Shown piece by piece: positions 45,261 through 54,843 of a stretch of DNA of 64,000 bases; positions within the stretch are counted from its first letter, which is position 1, and every line of letters begins with the position of its first letter. The notes under the pieces are model-generated. The model saw only the letters and a program-made list of their open reading frames with translations. It made no database searches and was not told the origin of the DNA. The DNA is from Competibacter sp963695105 (GTDB lineage Bacteria > Pseudomonadota > Gammaproteobacteria > Competibacterales > Competibacteraceae). The DNA lies in contig CAVOGC010000034.1 in assembly GCA_963695105.1 (NCBI GenBank), forward strand, positions 6,886 to 70,885. The letters are read 5' to 3'. The position numbers were made by a program, and so were the translations under genes.

Positions 45261-45280
45261 GTTATTACAAGAGTAATAAC
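45261..45280. promoter_or_regulatory. Palindromic operator of the toxin-antitoxin pair
   Basis: GTTATTAC-AAGA-GTAATAAC is a perfect 8-bp dyad with a 4-base centre, 16 bases upstream of the antitoxin start codon in an otherwise GC-rich area. Autoregulation by an AbrB-type antitoxin at such a site is the standard arrangement; the binding itself is inferred. Confidence 0.7.
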
Positions 45281-45343
45281 ACTGCAACCGTTCGGCAAGT
45301 GCGCCGGAGCGGGAAATGCGGCCCGCTACCCCGCCATCGGAAT

Positions 45344-45476
45344 ATGCCCATGACCCTCCCCACCCACCTTACCTTCGCTTCGGTGTCGTATCTGGGCGGC
45401 GCGACTTTGTTTGGCTACCGGCCGGACCTGATCGCTTGGGCGCTGGCCGCCGTCGCCAGCCTGCTGCCCGATATTG
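45344..45476 (+). pseudogene. YdjM-like membrane metal-dependent hydrolase, 3' truncated
   Basis: MPMTLPTHLTFASVSYLGGA followed by TLFGYRPDLIAWALAAVASL and LPDI is the N-terminus of the YdjM (DUF457) family, whose next residues should be the metal-binding D-x-PTS block. The gene is cut exactly at the ISAs1 left end (45477), and no continuation is found on the far side of the element at 47792. The remaining 44 codons cannot be functional. Confidence 0.75.
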
Positions 45477-46386
45477 CAGGGCTGTTCAATGCTTCTCAAC
45501 CAGTTCATTCTATGGGCTTTTCAGTCAATAGGATACTCTGATGCTGTTGCCAACCTTTCTCGCCACGATTCCCGATCATCGCCGTCCCCAAGGTCGGCTG
45601 TATGGCTTGGAACACCTGTTGCTGTTCGGCATTCTGGCGATCCTGTCGAATGCCACGTCGTATCGCAAGATCCAGCGGTTTATCGACGCGCGCTTGCCAC
45701 AATTGAACGCCCTCTGTGGGTTGCGTTGGAAGCGGGCGCCGGCCCACACCGCGATCCGTTACGCCCTGCAGGGGTTGGATCCGGCCGCCGTCGAGGTGGC
45801 CTTTCGGGGTCATGCAGCAGTGCTGGCCGGACCGAGCGACGGTTTGACCGGCATCGCGCTGGATGGCAAAACCCTGCGCGGCAGTTTTGATCGCTTCCAG
45901 GATCAAAAGGCTCTCCAAGTCCTCAGCGCGCTGACCACGGATCGGACCTTGATCCTAGGGCATGTGCTGATCGGCACCGCCAACAAGGCCCATGAACTTC
46001 CGGCGGCCCGGCAACTCATTCACGAACTTGGCCTATCCGGACGGCTGTTCACCCTGGATGCGCTGCACTGTCAAAAAAACGGTTGAAACTGTCCTAGCCA
46101 CCGGTAACCACCTGCTGGTGCAAGTAAAAGCTAACCAGCCTACGCTGTTCGAGCACCTGACCGGGACGTACCCGGCGCAACCAGCGCAGGATCGGCACCA
46201 CACCCACGAGATCGGTCGCCATAACCGGATCGAACGGCGTTTGACTCAGACTTGGCACTTACCGCTTGAGGTCGGTACCGAGGATTGGCACACTCATTTT
46301 CGCACCCCGGTCGCAATCCAGCGCCACACCGAGGTGTTCAATACCCGTAAAAAAGACTGGGTATCCCGTCAAGAAATAGCCTATTA

Positions 46387-47512
46387 TTCCATTTCCAATT
46401 CTATAGTGAAGCTATAATCCAGGGCCAAGCGACGATGGAATGGACGCGATGATGGTCAAGTTCCAGCTCATGGAGCGCCCCTTCCAAATGATTTTCCAGC
46501 GCGTCCAGGCTTTCGAAGAGGCGGTTGTGGAAGGATTTCTCCCGCAGGTCATCCCAAAGATGCTCGACCGGATTGAGTTCGGGCGAGTACGGCGGCAGTT
46601 TGAGCAAGCGCACATTGGGTGCCAGCGCAAGGGAGTCGCTCCGATGCCAACCGGCGCCATCAAGCACCATGACGATCCGCTCGCCAGGATGGCGGGAGGC
46701 GACCTCGTCGAGGAAGAGTTGCATGCATTGGCGATTGACGCGGGGCAGAATCAGGGTATCCAGCTGACCGTCGGCCACCGAGACCGCCGCATAGGCGTAT
46801 GTGTATTCTTGCACGACCATGGCCTGGCACAGGGGCCGAACGGGCTTGGGGCACCAACAGCGCCGGGTATCCGAGATGCGCCCGAAGCGTGCCTCGTCCT
46901 GAAACATCAGCCGGATGGGTCCTTCACTGAGCCACTGGTGGTCGATTTCCGCGAGGACGTCGGGGAGTTTTTTTTCCAGTTCTCTTGCGCGGCCACATTG
47001 GCTTTGGGATGTTGCTTGTCTGGAACCAGCTTGCGCCAGCCATGACGGTGCGGCAGGTTGTAGGCGGAGGCCAGCGCGCCCTTGCGCCCCAGGCGGACAT
47101 CCAGCGCTCGTTTGATCTCGCCGACCACCAGGATGCCACCCCCCTTGGCCTTCTCGAAGAACGGGGCCAGAAAGGCCGCTTCCTCGGCGCGCGTCATGTT
47201 CTCGTGCCGGCGCCCGCCTCTCCTCGCCCGACCGCTATCCGGAACGCCGCCGGCGCGGACAAAGCGCGTTCGGAGTTGACAGGCCCAACCCACTGACACA
47301 CCCATCGCTTGCGCCGTTTGTTCCAGCGACAAGCCCAACGCCAAGGGCAACACCACGGCCTGCGCTTGTCTCAATTCCTCAACCGTCCGTGCCTTCGCCA
47401 AGCACGCCTTGGCCTGCTCCAGAAACTCACCACCGCTCGCTCGTCGTCCCATCGCCACACCTCCTTCGCTTGGGGTGTGGTTATTATTTTATGATTGATA
47501 TGGAAATGGAAT
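46387..47512 (-). mobile_element. Complete IS630-family element in ISAs1
   Basis: 1126 bp with short inverted ends TTCCATTTCCA and a TA on each side (46385-46386 and 47513-47514). Rejoining the ISAs1 gene across one TA restores the codons for AYYVSTATLS, so the boundaries are firm. TA target choice is characteristic of the IS630/Tc1 group. Confidence 0.87.
46401..47458 (-). CDS. IS630 transposase, two frames with a likely -1 frameshift
   Basis: Frame A (47458-46907, 183 codons) has the HTH region EQTAQAMGVSVGWACQLRTR. Frame B (46907-46401, 168 codons) holds the DDE core: MFQDEARFGRISDTRRCWCP, MVLDGAGWHRSDSLALAPNV and LPPYSPELNPVEHLWDDLRE. They join by a -1 shift at the eight-A run 46970-46977 (reverse strand), giving WKKKLPDVLAEIDHQWLSEG. 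Slippage on A-runs is the usual way this family makes its full transposase, so the element may be active. Confidence 0.85.
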
Positions 47513-47791
47513 TACGTGTCCACCGCAACCTTATCGGCGGCCGACGCCGCCCACGCCATCCGCGCCCATTGGGGCATCGAGAACCGTCTTCACTATGTTC
47601 GGGATGTCACCTTGGGCGAGGATGCCAGCCGCATCCGCCATAACCCCGGGATCTTTGCCTTGCTGCGTAGCTTTGCCCTCAACCTGTTGCGTTTCAATGG
47701 CATCAGTAATATCAGCTTGGGCCTATATGACAATGCCCTCAACTTCGACCGGCTCCTCGCCTACCAAGGACTCTAGCGTTGAACAGCCCTG

Positions 47792-48679
47792 GGTCTTGAC
47801 CGGCAAACAGGCGGCTTTTCTGATCGCGTTGGCCTGTAGTACCCCGCCGGCGGGTCGCCAGCGCTGGACGATGAAACTCTTGGCCGATCGCTTGGTTGAA
47901 TGGTGCCAAATCGACACGATTGCCCCCAATACCGTCGGTCGCGTGCTCAAAAAAACGATCTCAAACCCTGGCAACGTCAGGAATGGTGCATTCCCAGTGT
48001 GAGTCCCGACTATGTCTGGCATCTGGAGGATGTTCTGGACCTGTACGCCGAGCCCGATGATCCGCGCTATCCCCAAGTGTGTTTTGACGAAAGCCCGGTG
48101 CAGTTGACCAGCGGAACCCGTCATCCGCTGCCGGCTCGTCCTGGTCAACCGGCGCGCCATGACTCTGAATACAAACGCGAAGGTACCGCTAATTTGTTTC
48201 TGTTCGTGCAGCCCTTGCGCGGGTGGCGTCAGGTCAATGTCACCTCACAACGAACCAAACGAGACTTTGCCCAGCAACTGCGCTTGCTGGTCGATGACTA
48301 CTTCCCCACGGCGGAACGCATCCAACTGGTTGTGGATAATCTCAACACCCATACCCCGGCGGCCTTGTCCGGCGTCTTTCCGCCGGACGAAGCCCGCCGG
48401 CTCACCCGCAAACTCGAGTTTCACTACACCCCCAAGCATGGCAGTTGGCTCAATATGGCCGAGTGCGAGTTGGCCGTGCTCGCCGGCCAGTGTTTGGATC
48501 GGCGCATTTCGACGATCGACACCTTGCGGGAAGAAATCGCCGCCTGGCAAGGCCCACGCAACCAGCATCAGACCAAAATCCACTGGCAGTTTGGTACCGA
48601 GGTGGCCCGGGTCAAACTCAAGCGCCTCTATCCGTCTGTGGAGCCCACCCAAGCTCCGGTCGGGCTAGACGCCTCCTAA
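47792..48679 (+). pseudogene. Second IS630-family transposase, 5' truncated
   Basis: It begins abruptly after the ISAs1 end as LTGKQAAFLIALACSTPPAG, then SPDYVWHLEDVLDLYAEPDD, VCFDESPVQLTSGTRHPLPA (first Asp), LVVDNLNTHTPAALSGVFPP (second Asp) and TPKHGSWLNMAECELAVLAG (Glu). Frames shift by -1 at a seven-A run near 47950. The N-terminal HTH is missing because ISAs1 replaced it. Different from the nested IS630 at 46387 in length and sequence. Confidence 0.85.
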
Positions 48680-48750
48680 CCTGTCAAAACTTTTGGCGCA
48701 GCCCACTAGCACCAATGGTTAATACAGCGATATTAAAAGCAAGTGACTCA

Positions 48751-48879
48751 CTAGAGCGCTGACCGGTTTGAAAATATTTCATCGTTAATTCAGCACCTTG
48801 CCGATCAACGCTCGAACTAACGTTCTCAAAAAAAATATAAATATCAATGTGATGCAGATCAAACCGGTCAGCGCTCTAG
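48751..48879. repeat. 129-bp MITE-like element with perfect 21-bp terminal inverted repeats
   Basis: Arms at 48751-48771 and 48859-48879 are exact reverse complements (outer bases CTAGAGCGCTGACC, inner GGTTTGA) around an 87-bp AT-rich interior with no coding frame. The TAG stop of the CocE-like hydrolase gene (CTA at 48876-48878) lies inside the right arm. No clear target duplication is visible beyond the CTAG at the tips. It could be a miniature transposable element or a bidirectional terminator-like hairpin. Confidence 0.75.
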
Positions 48880-50900
48880 ACGAGGTCCCGCGCGATCTGG
48901 AAATTCCAATTCTCCGCGAAAATGCGCTGTTCATTTTCGTAAGCGTCAAGCTCTGCATGGATGACGAAACAGGACGGCGTGGACGTCAACACCGTTCGAG
49001 TGACGGTTTTCACCCACCAGTCACCCCGTCGGAAACCACGCTCCCACAATGTTTCCCCTCGCACCGAGTTGAAATCGTCATCCTGATACCGGTACCGTTC
49101 GAGTGCTTTGCGCTGCATTTCCAAATCAATTTCTTCAAAATAAACGGTACCGTTGTTATTGATGACTTCGAGCACGGATTCGTCCTTCGCCAAGTCCCGG
49201 ATGACCCGCCAGTTATGTTCTGTTTCCGAGAGTTGGCGGATTGGGGTGGGCGGTGCGCCCGCGGGCTCTGGAAACCGGATCGACGCATCCCCCGGGGTTG
49301 CCCAGGGACGAACGGGCAACAGAAGACGGCTGTCCCCGGTGTGGATCGACAAGCGAACCGGTCGAGAGGGTGGCCAGGCGAGGGGCCAGTAGGAGGTCGA
49401 TATCGAAAGCCGGATGCGGTGCCCGGTGGGCAAGGCGTAGGCGACATCGTTCAATCGGACAGTGACACGATAAAAGCATCCCGGTTGAAGCGGTATGGGC
49501 TGCGCATCACTTTCGCGGTGGGTCAGGTTCAACAGACCGTAAGTGACCCGGGTGGCCTTATCGTCGGGCGCGACGTCGGACAGCCGTACCGCGACCATCG
49601 CAACCGGTTGGTCCGATGCAACGACCAGTGAGACTTGTGCAGCCCCGAGAATCTCGATCATTTCCTTCAGTGGGTGACTGGTGAAGACCAGGGCTCCACC
49701 ATCCTCCTCTCTTTGGTCATGAGGCAAATCCGGCGTGGCGGCATAAGAGCACCATTTGCCGGCGAATAGACCCACGCTTAACGGGGAACGGATGGTGACG
49801 GTGCGTTCGACCGGTTTCGTGCCGGTTTCTTCCAGCGTGCTCGGCCAACTCAGGACGAAGTTGCGAAGTGCGATGTTCGGCGATGGCCACATTGATTCCC
49901 CGATCCAGCGGCCCGGACGTTCGCGATAATACGTGGTGGGCGGGACACTGTCCTGCATCCAGGCGCGCAGCATGGGTTCCCGCATGATCCCGGTGTCCTG
50001 CCCTTTGAGCCAGTAGTCCCACCAGCGCAAGCACTCCTGCAGGAAGCCAATGGCGGGACCGGGTACGCCCTGGTGGGGATATTTATGGCTCCATGGGCCA
50101 ATTAAACCAAGTCGCGGCGATTTTAAGTGCGAAAGCAGGCGGAAGACCGCATTGGAGTAACCGTCCGCCCAGCCGCTGACCGCCATCACCGGGCAGTGCA
50201 CCGCCGACCAGTCCTCACAGATCGAGCCGTGTCGCCAGTACTCGTCCCGGCGCTGATGCCGGAGCCATTTTTCCAGCCAGAGACCACTGTGCTTCAGCCG
50301 TTGCAGCCACATCTCGCGCCAGCGTTCGCCGACGATGGCGGGATCCGGAGGTAGTGAATTGTAGGCGAACATGGTGGAGGCCCACGACAGGTTGTCGCCC
50401 AGCAGGCAGCCCCCCATGTGATGCACGTCATCGGCATAGCGGTCATCGGTGGAGCAGGCCGTGATAATCGCCTTGAGTGCCGGTGGCCGAAGCGCGGCGA
50501 TTTGCAGGGCGTTGAAACCGCCCCAGGAGATACCGATCATGCCTACTGAACCGTCACACCAAGGCTGATCGCTGATCCATTGAATCATATCGACGCCATC
50601 GCGCAGTTCGGAGGGCAGGTACTCATCCTCCAGTACCCCCTCGGAATCGCCACTGCCACGGATGTCGACACGTAGGCAGGCGTAACCGTGTCCGGCGAAA
50701 TAGCCATGCATCACATCGTCCCGGGCGCGCGTGGAGTCGCGCTTACGGTAGGGAATATATTCAAGAATCGCGGGTGCGGGTTGAGCCTCGGCATTCTCTG
50801 GAAGCCAGACGCACGCGGCGAGGCGCACACCGCCGCTGACCGGTATCCAGACATTCTCAATCGTCCTGATGCGGTATGGAGAGTCGGTCACGATATGCAT
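48876..50900 (-). CDS. CocE/NonD-family alpha/beta hydrolase
   Basis: 674 residues. N-terminal domain of X-Pro dipeptidyl-peptidase/cocaine-esterase type: LRVDIRGSGDSEGVLEDEYL, nucleophile in MIGISWGGFNALQIAALRPP, acid in SGWADGYSNAVFRLLSHLKS, and His in IGPWSHKYPHQGVPGPAIGF. The C-terminal jelly-roll domain covers residues about 360-540. A further region of about 130 residues follows at the end, longer than typical CocE. Cytoplasmic by lack of signal. Its start overlaps the ATP-grasp gene upstream by 13 bases, so the two are translationally coupled. The substrate is unknown; an ester or amide product of the ATP-grasp enzyme is possible. Confidence 0.85.
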   Translation of the reverse strand: MHIVTDSPYRIRTIENVWIPVSGGVRLAACVWLPENAEAQPAPAILEYIPYRKRDSTRARDDVMHGYFAGHGYACLRVDIRGSGDSEGVLEDEYLPSELRDGVDMIQWISDQPWCDGSVGMIGISWGGFNALQIAALRPPALKAIITACSTDDRYADDVHHMGGCLLGDNLSWASTMFAYNSLPPDPAIVGERWREMWLQRLKHSGLWLEKWLRHQRRDEYWRHGSICEDWSAVHCPVMAVSGWADGYSNAVFRLLSHLKSPRLGLIGPWSHKYPHQGVPGPAIGFLQECLRWWDYWLKGQDTGIMREPMLRAWMQDSVPPTTYYRERPGRWIGESMWPSPNIALRNFVLSWPSTLEETGTKPVERTVTIRSPLSVGLFAGKWCSYAATPDLPHDQREEDGGALVFTSHPLKEMIEILGAAQVSLVVASDQPVAMVAVRLSDVAPDDKATRVTYGLLNLTHRESDAQPIPLQPGCFYRVTVRLNDVAYALPTGHRIRLSISTSYWPLAWPPSRPVRLSIHTGDSRLLLPVRPWATPGDASIRFPEPAGAPPTPIRQLSETEHNWRVIRDLAKDESVLEVINNNGTVYFEEIDLEMQRKALERYRYQDDDFNSVRGETLWERGFRRGDWWVKTVTRTVLTSTPSCFVIHAELDAYENEQRIFAENWNFQIARDLV

Positions 50901-51841
50901 GGCGGTGAATCTATGTGCCGGGTTCCGGGTTCTTCATGAAGCAGTGGAGAAAATTCGAGTGGCAGTCGTTCGAGGATATCGTGGTATTTCGCCTCAAGTT
51001 CCGCTGTGCTATCACCCCCAATGAACAGTGTCGCCACCTCATAACTGTAGCTGTCCTGGTCTCTGAGCGCGGAAAGCCGCATCCCTGCCTTCACGGCCAC
51101 GTCGAGGGTGACGGAAGGGTTTTCGACTTCCAGACCGCGTAATTCCTCCGGTGAAGGCGTTCTCGTAACCAGAGCATCCTCATAGCGGCGCACCATGAAT
51201 TTGGCGGCACAGGCAAAGCGCCCCTGGCGGCGAGGAAATTCAGGCTGCCTGCCCAGCGCGAGGTCCAGCATGATTTGATGGTGATAGCGACCATCGACCT
51301 TGTGGAACAGCGGGGCATGGGATTTCGAGATCCGGGGGTTGATTTCCAGCAGCCAGATTTGATCGCTCTCCTCGTCCCAGAAAAACTCAATGTTGAAGGG
51401 CGAGTTCACATAACCGATGTAGGGTATGACCCGCTGACAGATCACTGTCATGCGTTCAATCACCCGCGGCGGCAGCGTAGAGGGATATTGGAACCGCGAG
51501 AACGAGGAACCCTCGGGACCTTCGAGCAGCGAATCAATGACGCCATAAACCACGATCTCCTCAGCCCAGGCATAGCCTTCGACGGTGCATTGGCGTCCTT
51601 TGGAGATCAGGGACTCCGCAACACAGTGGTAGCCGTCGACGTCCTGAACAGCGGGCGGCAATTCCGCCTTGGCCAGAATCAGGTTGAAGGGCGCCGCATA
51701 GCGAGCAATCCCGGCCTGGATGTCGCTGACAGCGCGATGGAATGCGGCTCCGTTGGCAACGCGGAACCCCAGATGGGAAAGCACGGACTTCACCGGTTTG
51801 AGCCAAAAAGGAAAATCCAGAGGCAGCAGCGCAAGGGGGTC
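50888..51841 (-). pseudogene. ATP-grasp enzyme, 5' truncated by ISAzo13
   Basis: 317 codons from the IS junction, beginning DPLALLPLDFPFWLKPVKSV, which is the ATP-grasp lysine strand. Later blocks are EGYAWAEEIVVYGVIDSLLE, PFNIEFFWDEESDQIWLLEI and NPRISKSHAPLFHKVDG (metal and ATP site). Thus the ATP-binding half is nearly whole but the N-terminal substrate domain is missing and is not found beyond the IS. A GTG at 51793 could restart translation but would lack the lysine strand. The family ligates carboxylates to amines or thiols; the substrate cannot be read. Confidence 0.82.
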
Positions 51842-52742
51842 CTTAGGAACTGCGCAAAAATAACTTGGTTATTTTGATTAAGATATGATTGTATGTAGCA
51901 TGCATGATAAAGAGGCGATTAAACAAAAATTTCAGGTACTTAAACCACTTTTAGATGAGCGGAGCCGTCGATGGTGGGCGGCTTGTGAGGCCGAGGTACT
52001 GGGTTGGGGCGGAATAGCGGTCGTGTCGCAAGCCACGGGCATCTCCCGAACGACGATTGCGGCAGGTCTGCGCGAATACCGACAACCAACAGAGCGGTCG
52101 CAAGCGGTGGCGGTACCCCGGACACGGCAGGCGGGCGGGGGTCGAAAACCGCTCACGCAGCAAGATCCTCATCTGTTGCGCGATTTGGAGTCACTGGTCG
52201 ATCCGGTCACGCGGGGTGATCCGCAATCACCCCTGCGGTGGACGTGCAAAAGTACCTACAAACTGGCGAGCGAACTCGACGGGATGGGACATCAGGTGAG
52301 GGCGCGCACGGTTGCACACCTCTTGCGGAAGATGCACTACAGTTTGCAAGCGAATCGGAAGACGCACGAAGGGGGAGATCATCCCGATCGGGATGCCCAG
52401 TTCCGTCATATCAATGACCAGACGAAAGCCTTTCAAGTCCGCCATCAGCCGGTAGTGTCCGTCGATACCAAGAAGAAGGAGTTAGTGGGCGACTTCAAAA
52501 ACGCTGGGCGAGAATGGCAGCCCAAAGGGACGCCCGAGGCTGTTTGGGTCTACGACTTTCTGGATCCGCAGCTGGGCAAGGCGGTGCCCTATGGGGTCTA
52601 TGATGTCACGACCAATACCGGCTGGGTCACCGTGGGCATGGATCATGATACGGCGGAATTTGCCGTGGAAACCGTGCGACATTGGTGGCAACAAATGGGG
52701 ATGAGGACTTATCCGGGCGCTACTGAGTTGTTGATCATTGCG

Positions 52743-53597
52743 GGTAGTGTTCCAGACATGGATGTGCTATATTTTTTATTTTGAATCCACTTGGGTATTT
52801 TTAATCTTTTTAAGGAGTTTCAATATGGTTTTAATTCCTGTCCTTTGCCCCGTTTGTGGTCATGATAAAATCACAAAACGTGGGAAAACAGAGAACGGAA
52901 AACAACGCTATTTTTGTCATTATCCAGAATGCTCAATCAAGACTTTTATTTTAGACTACGATTACAATGGCTATTTACCTGAAGTCAAAAAGAAGATCAT
53001 TGACATGGCGATGAACGGCAGCGGGATTCGGGATACCGCGCGAGTTTTAGAAATCAGTCCGACCACCGTCATCAATGAGTTAAAAAAAAGAATCTTGCCT
53101 CGAGTCGATCAATCGCGCCGTGCTGAACAGCTTAAATCCACATGAAGTTGTCATTGACATTCAAAAGGTTGAAGATCCAGAAGCCGAACTGGACGAGATG
53201 TGGAGCTACGTCCAGAGCAAAGAACATCAGCGTTGGCTATGGCATGCCATCGATCACAATACCGGGAAAATTCTTGCTTACACCCTCGGCGATCACAAGG
53301 ACGAAGTGCTCTTAAAGCTCAAAGAGCTTCTAGAACCTTTCGGAATTACCCGGTTTTACACGGATGACTGGGGAGCCTATGAACGCCACTTGCCACCCGA
53401 ACAGCATACAATCGGTAAGGCGAATACTCAAAAGATTGAGCGGAAACACCTCACCCTACGGACGCGCATTAAAAGATTAGTGAGAAAGACGATTTGTTTC
53501 TCTAAACTCGACAAAACGCATGACATCGTTATTGGCCTGTTTATCAACCGATATGAATTTGGGGTTTTAATATAAAATCCATGTCTGGAACACTACC
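52743..53597 (+). mobile_element. Complete IS1-family element with 9-bp target duplication
   Basis: 855 bp with 21-bp perfect inverted ends (GGTAGTGTTCCAGACATGG... at 52743; its reverse complement ends at 53597). The flanks ATCATTGCG at 52734-52742 and 53598-53606 are identical, the 9-bp duplication typical of IS1. Noticeably AT-richer than the host DNA, which points to recent arrival from another lineage. Confidence 0.95.
52825..53575 (+). CDS. IS1 transposase, InsA and InsB joined by -1 frameshift
   Basis: InsA starts MVLIPVLCPVCGHDKITKRG (zinc-finger CxxC and HTH). At an eight-A run followed by G (53081-53089) a -1 shift leads into InsB (from GTG 53120 if read alone): LDEMWSYVQSKEHQRWLWHA (first Asp), FYTDDWGAYERHLPPEQHTI and RKHLTLRTRIKRLVRKTICF (Glu region). 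This matches how IS1 makes its transposase. All catalytic blocks are intact, so it may be active. Confidence 0.9.
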
Positions 53598-54020
53598 ATC
53601 ATTGCGGATGGGGGCGGGAGTAACGGCTCGCGCCTCCGACTGTGGAAAACGCAGTTGCAACAACTGGCGGACGAGACACGGTTGCGGATCCTGGTCTGTC
53701 ATTTGCCACCCGGCACCAGCAAGTGGAATAAGATCGAGCATCGACTGTTTGCTTACATTACGCAGAATTGGCGCGGACGCCCCCTGACGAGCCATGCGGT
53801 GATCGTCAATCTCATCGGTAATACCACCACACAGACGGGTCTCTCTATCCATGCCGAACTCGATACTCGCCCCTATGCGACGGGAATAAAAATCACCGAT
53901 GAGGAATTGGCCGCGGTACAGATCGAGCGGGACGCCTTTCACGGTGAATGGAATTACACCATCGTTCCCAGAGCATCGGGAAAATAACCAAGTTATTTTT
54001 GCGCAGTTCCTAAGTGTTGA

Positions 54021-54843
54021 GGGTATTGTCAACTTATCGAAAGGAGGCCGTAATTTTTCTGTGATGCGGTGAGATTTGGAGACTCAATCGGCTTTCTGGA
54101 CGCATGTCACCTGCCGCCAGGTTTCAACGCCTGGGTGCGAACGGCGCGATATTCGGAAGCGGCCATCCGGTGACGACGGGGGCGGAAGTGATTGTTAATG
54201 GGGCCATGGGCGGAGAGAAAGCGCTGGGCATGGCCCGGGGACTTGAACCGGCGCATCGGTCGCTCTCGCTGTCGGGTCGGCTGGTGGGACAACTCGGCGC
54301 GGTTGTTCGGCCCCTGGTGCTGGCGGTGCTCGACACCGGGGATGAGTTCCTTGCGGGCGGCGCCGTCGCTCTTGAGTTGGTCGGTGATGATGACGCGCGG
54401 CACGTAACGCAGGCCCTTGAGGAGCTTGCGAAAAAAGCGCTTGGCGGCGCGCTTGTTGCGGCGGGGCTGAACCAGAATGTCCAGCACATGGCCGTCCTGA
54501 TCCACCGCGCGCCAGAGGTAAAAACGTCGGCCGTTGATGCTGGGATAGACCTCATCCAGATGCCATTCATCGCCCCGGCGGGGCGCGCGGCGACGCAGTT
54601 CATTGGCGAAGTCCTGGCCAAATTTCAGACACCACTGGCGTATCGTCTCGTAGGTGACAATGAGGCCGCGAGCGGCCAGCAGTTCCTCGACATCGCGATC
54701 GCTCAGGGTGAAGCGGAAATAGAGCCAGACGGCGTGGCTGATGATCTCCGCCGGATAGCGGTGGCCCGCATAGGGATTCTTGGTGTCGTTCATGGCCACG
54801 AAGCCTACCGACTTCGCTGGTCGCGTTCAACTTGACAGTGCCC
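54021..54843 (-). mobile_element. IS6-family element
   Basis: About 823 bp, the usual IS6 size. Ends GGGTATTGTCAACTT (54021) and the reverse complement of AACTTGACAGTGCCC (ending 54843) match at 12 of 15 positions and resemble IS26-type termini. There is no 8-bp duplication: the left flank is 6 bp of spacer after ISAzo13, the right flank is an IS701 remnant. This suggests the adjacent joins arose by IS6 cointegrate or deletion events. Confidence 0.75.
54107..54799 (-). CDS. IS6-family transposase
   Basis: 230 residues. YPAEIISHAVWLYFRFTLSD and VTYETIRQWCLKFGQDFANE form the DNA-binding part. The DDE core is RGDEWHLDEVYPSINGRRFY, RVIITDQLKSDGAARKELIP and QPTRQRERPMRRFKSPGHAQ (Glu in RERPMR). 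In most members the second block reads DKLKSY; here it is DQLKSD. Length is normal and no stop interrupts it. Confidence 0.9.
   Translation of the reverse strand: MAMNDTKNPYAGHRYPAEIISHAVWLYFRFTLSDRDVEELLAARGLIVTYETIRQWCLKFGQDFANELRRRAPRRGDEWHLDEVYPSINGRRFYLWRAVDQDGHVLDILVQPRRNKRAAKRFFRKLLKGLRYVPRVIITDQLKSDGAARKELIPGVEHRQHQGPNNRAELSHQPTRQRERPMRRFKSPGHAQRFLSAHGPINNHFRPRRHRMAASEYRAVRTQALKPGGR

Larger units (their letters stand above)
45541..47776 (+). pseudogene. ISAs1 transposase, frameshifted and interrupted
   Basis: MLLPTFLATIPDHRRPQGRL opens an ISAs1 transposase (IALDGKTLRGSFDRFQDQKA is its first catalytic block). At the seven-A run 46073-46079 the frame is lost by +1. The next frame reads TVETVLATGNHLLVQVKANQ to RQEIAYY, where the IS630 element (46387-47512) is inserted. 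The last part, VSTATLSAADAAHAIRAHWG to LLAYQGL, resumes after it and ends at 47776. The copy is non-functional. Confidence 0.88.
45477..47791 (+). mobile_element. ISAs1-family element carrying a nested IS630
   Basis: Ends are imperfect inverted repeats, CAGGGCTGTTCAATGCT at left and its CAGGGCTGTTCAACGCT counterpart at right (47775-47791). Flanking bases do not match (left GCCCGATATTG, right GGTCTTGACC), so no target duplication survives. The right flank is a different, unrelated transposase remnant, so this copy was joined to new DNA by deletion or recombination after insertion. Confidence 0.8.
51885..53987 (+). pseudogene. ISAzo13 transposase interrupted by IS1
   Basis: First part starts near MHDKEAIKQKFQVLKPLLDE (51900) and runs through SVDTKKKELVGDFKNAGREW to GATELLIIA. 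The IS1 follows, then the second part reads DGGGSNGSRLRLWKTQLQQL and LPPGTSKWNKIEHRLFAYIT to the stop at 53987. Rejoining across one 9-bp ATCATTGCG gives LLIIADGGGSNGSR, the family's catalytic block. Only the IS1 insertion disables it. Confidence 0.9.
51842..54014 (+). mobile_element. ISAzo13-family element, split by IS1
   Basis: Perfect 34-bp inverted ends: outer bases CTTAGGAACTGCGC at 51842 and GCGCAGTTCCTAAG ending at 54014. Without the inner IS1 (and one copy of its 9-bp duplication) the element is about 1.3 kb and holds one transposase gene. No matching target duplication is evident outside the ends. It truncates the ATP-grasp gene on its left. Confidence 0.88.

Noticed and set aside
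46073..46079. Programmed -1 frameshift in the ISAs1 transposase A-run
   Set aside because: A -1 slip leads to a stop within six codons; the continuing frame needs +1, so an ordinary base insertion is more likely.
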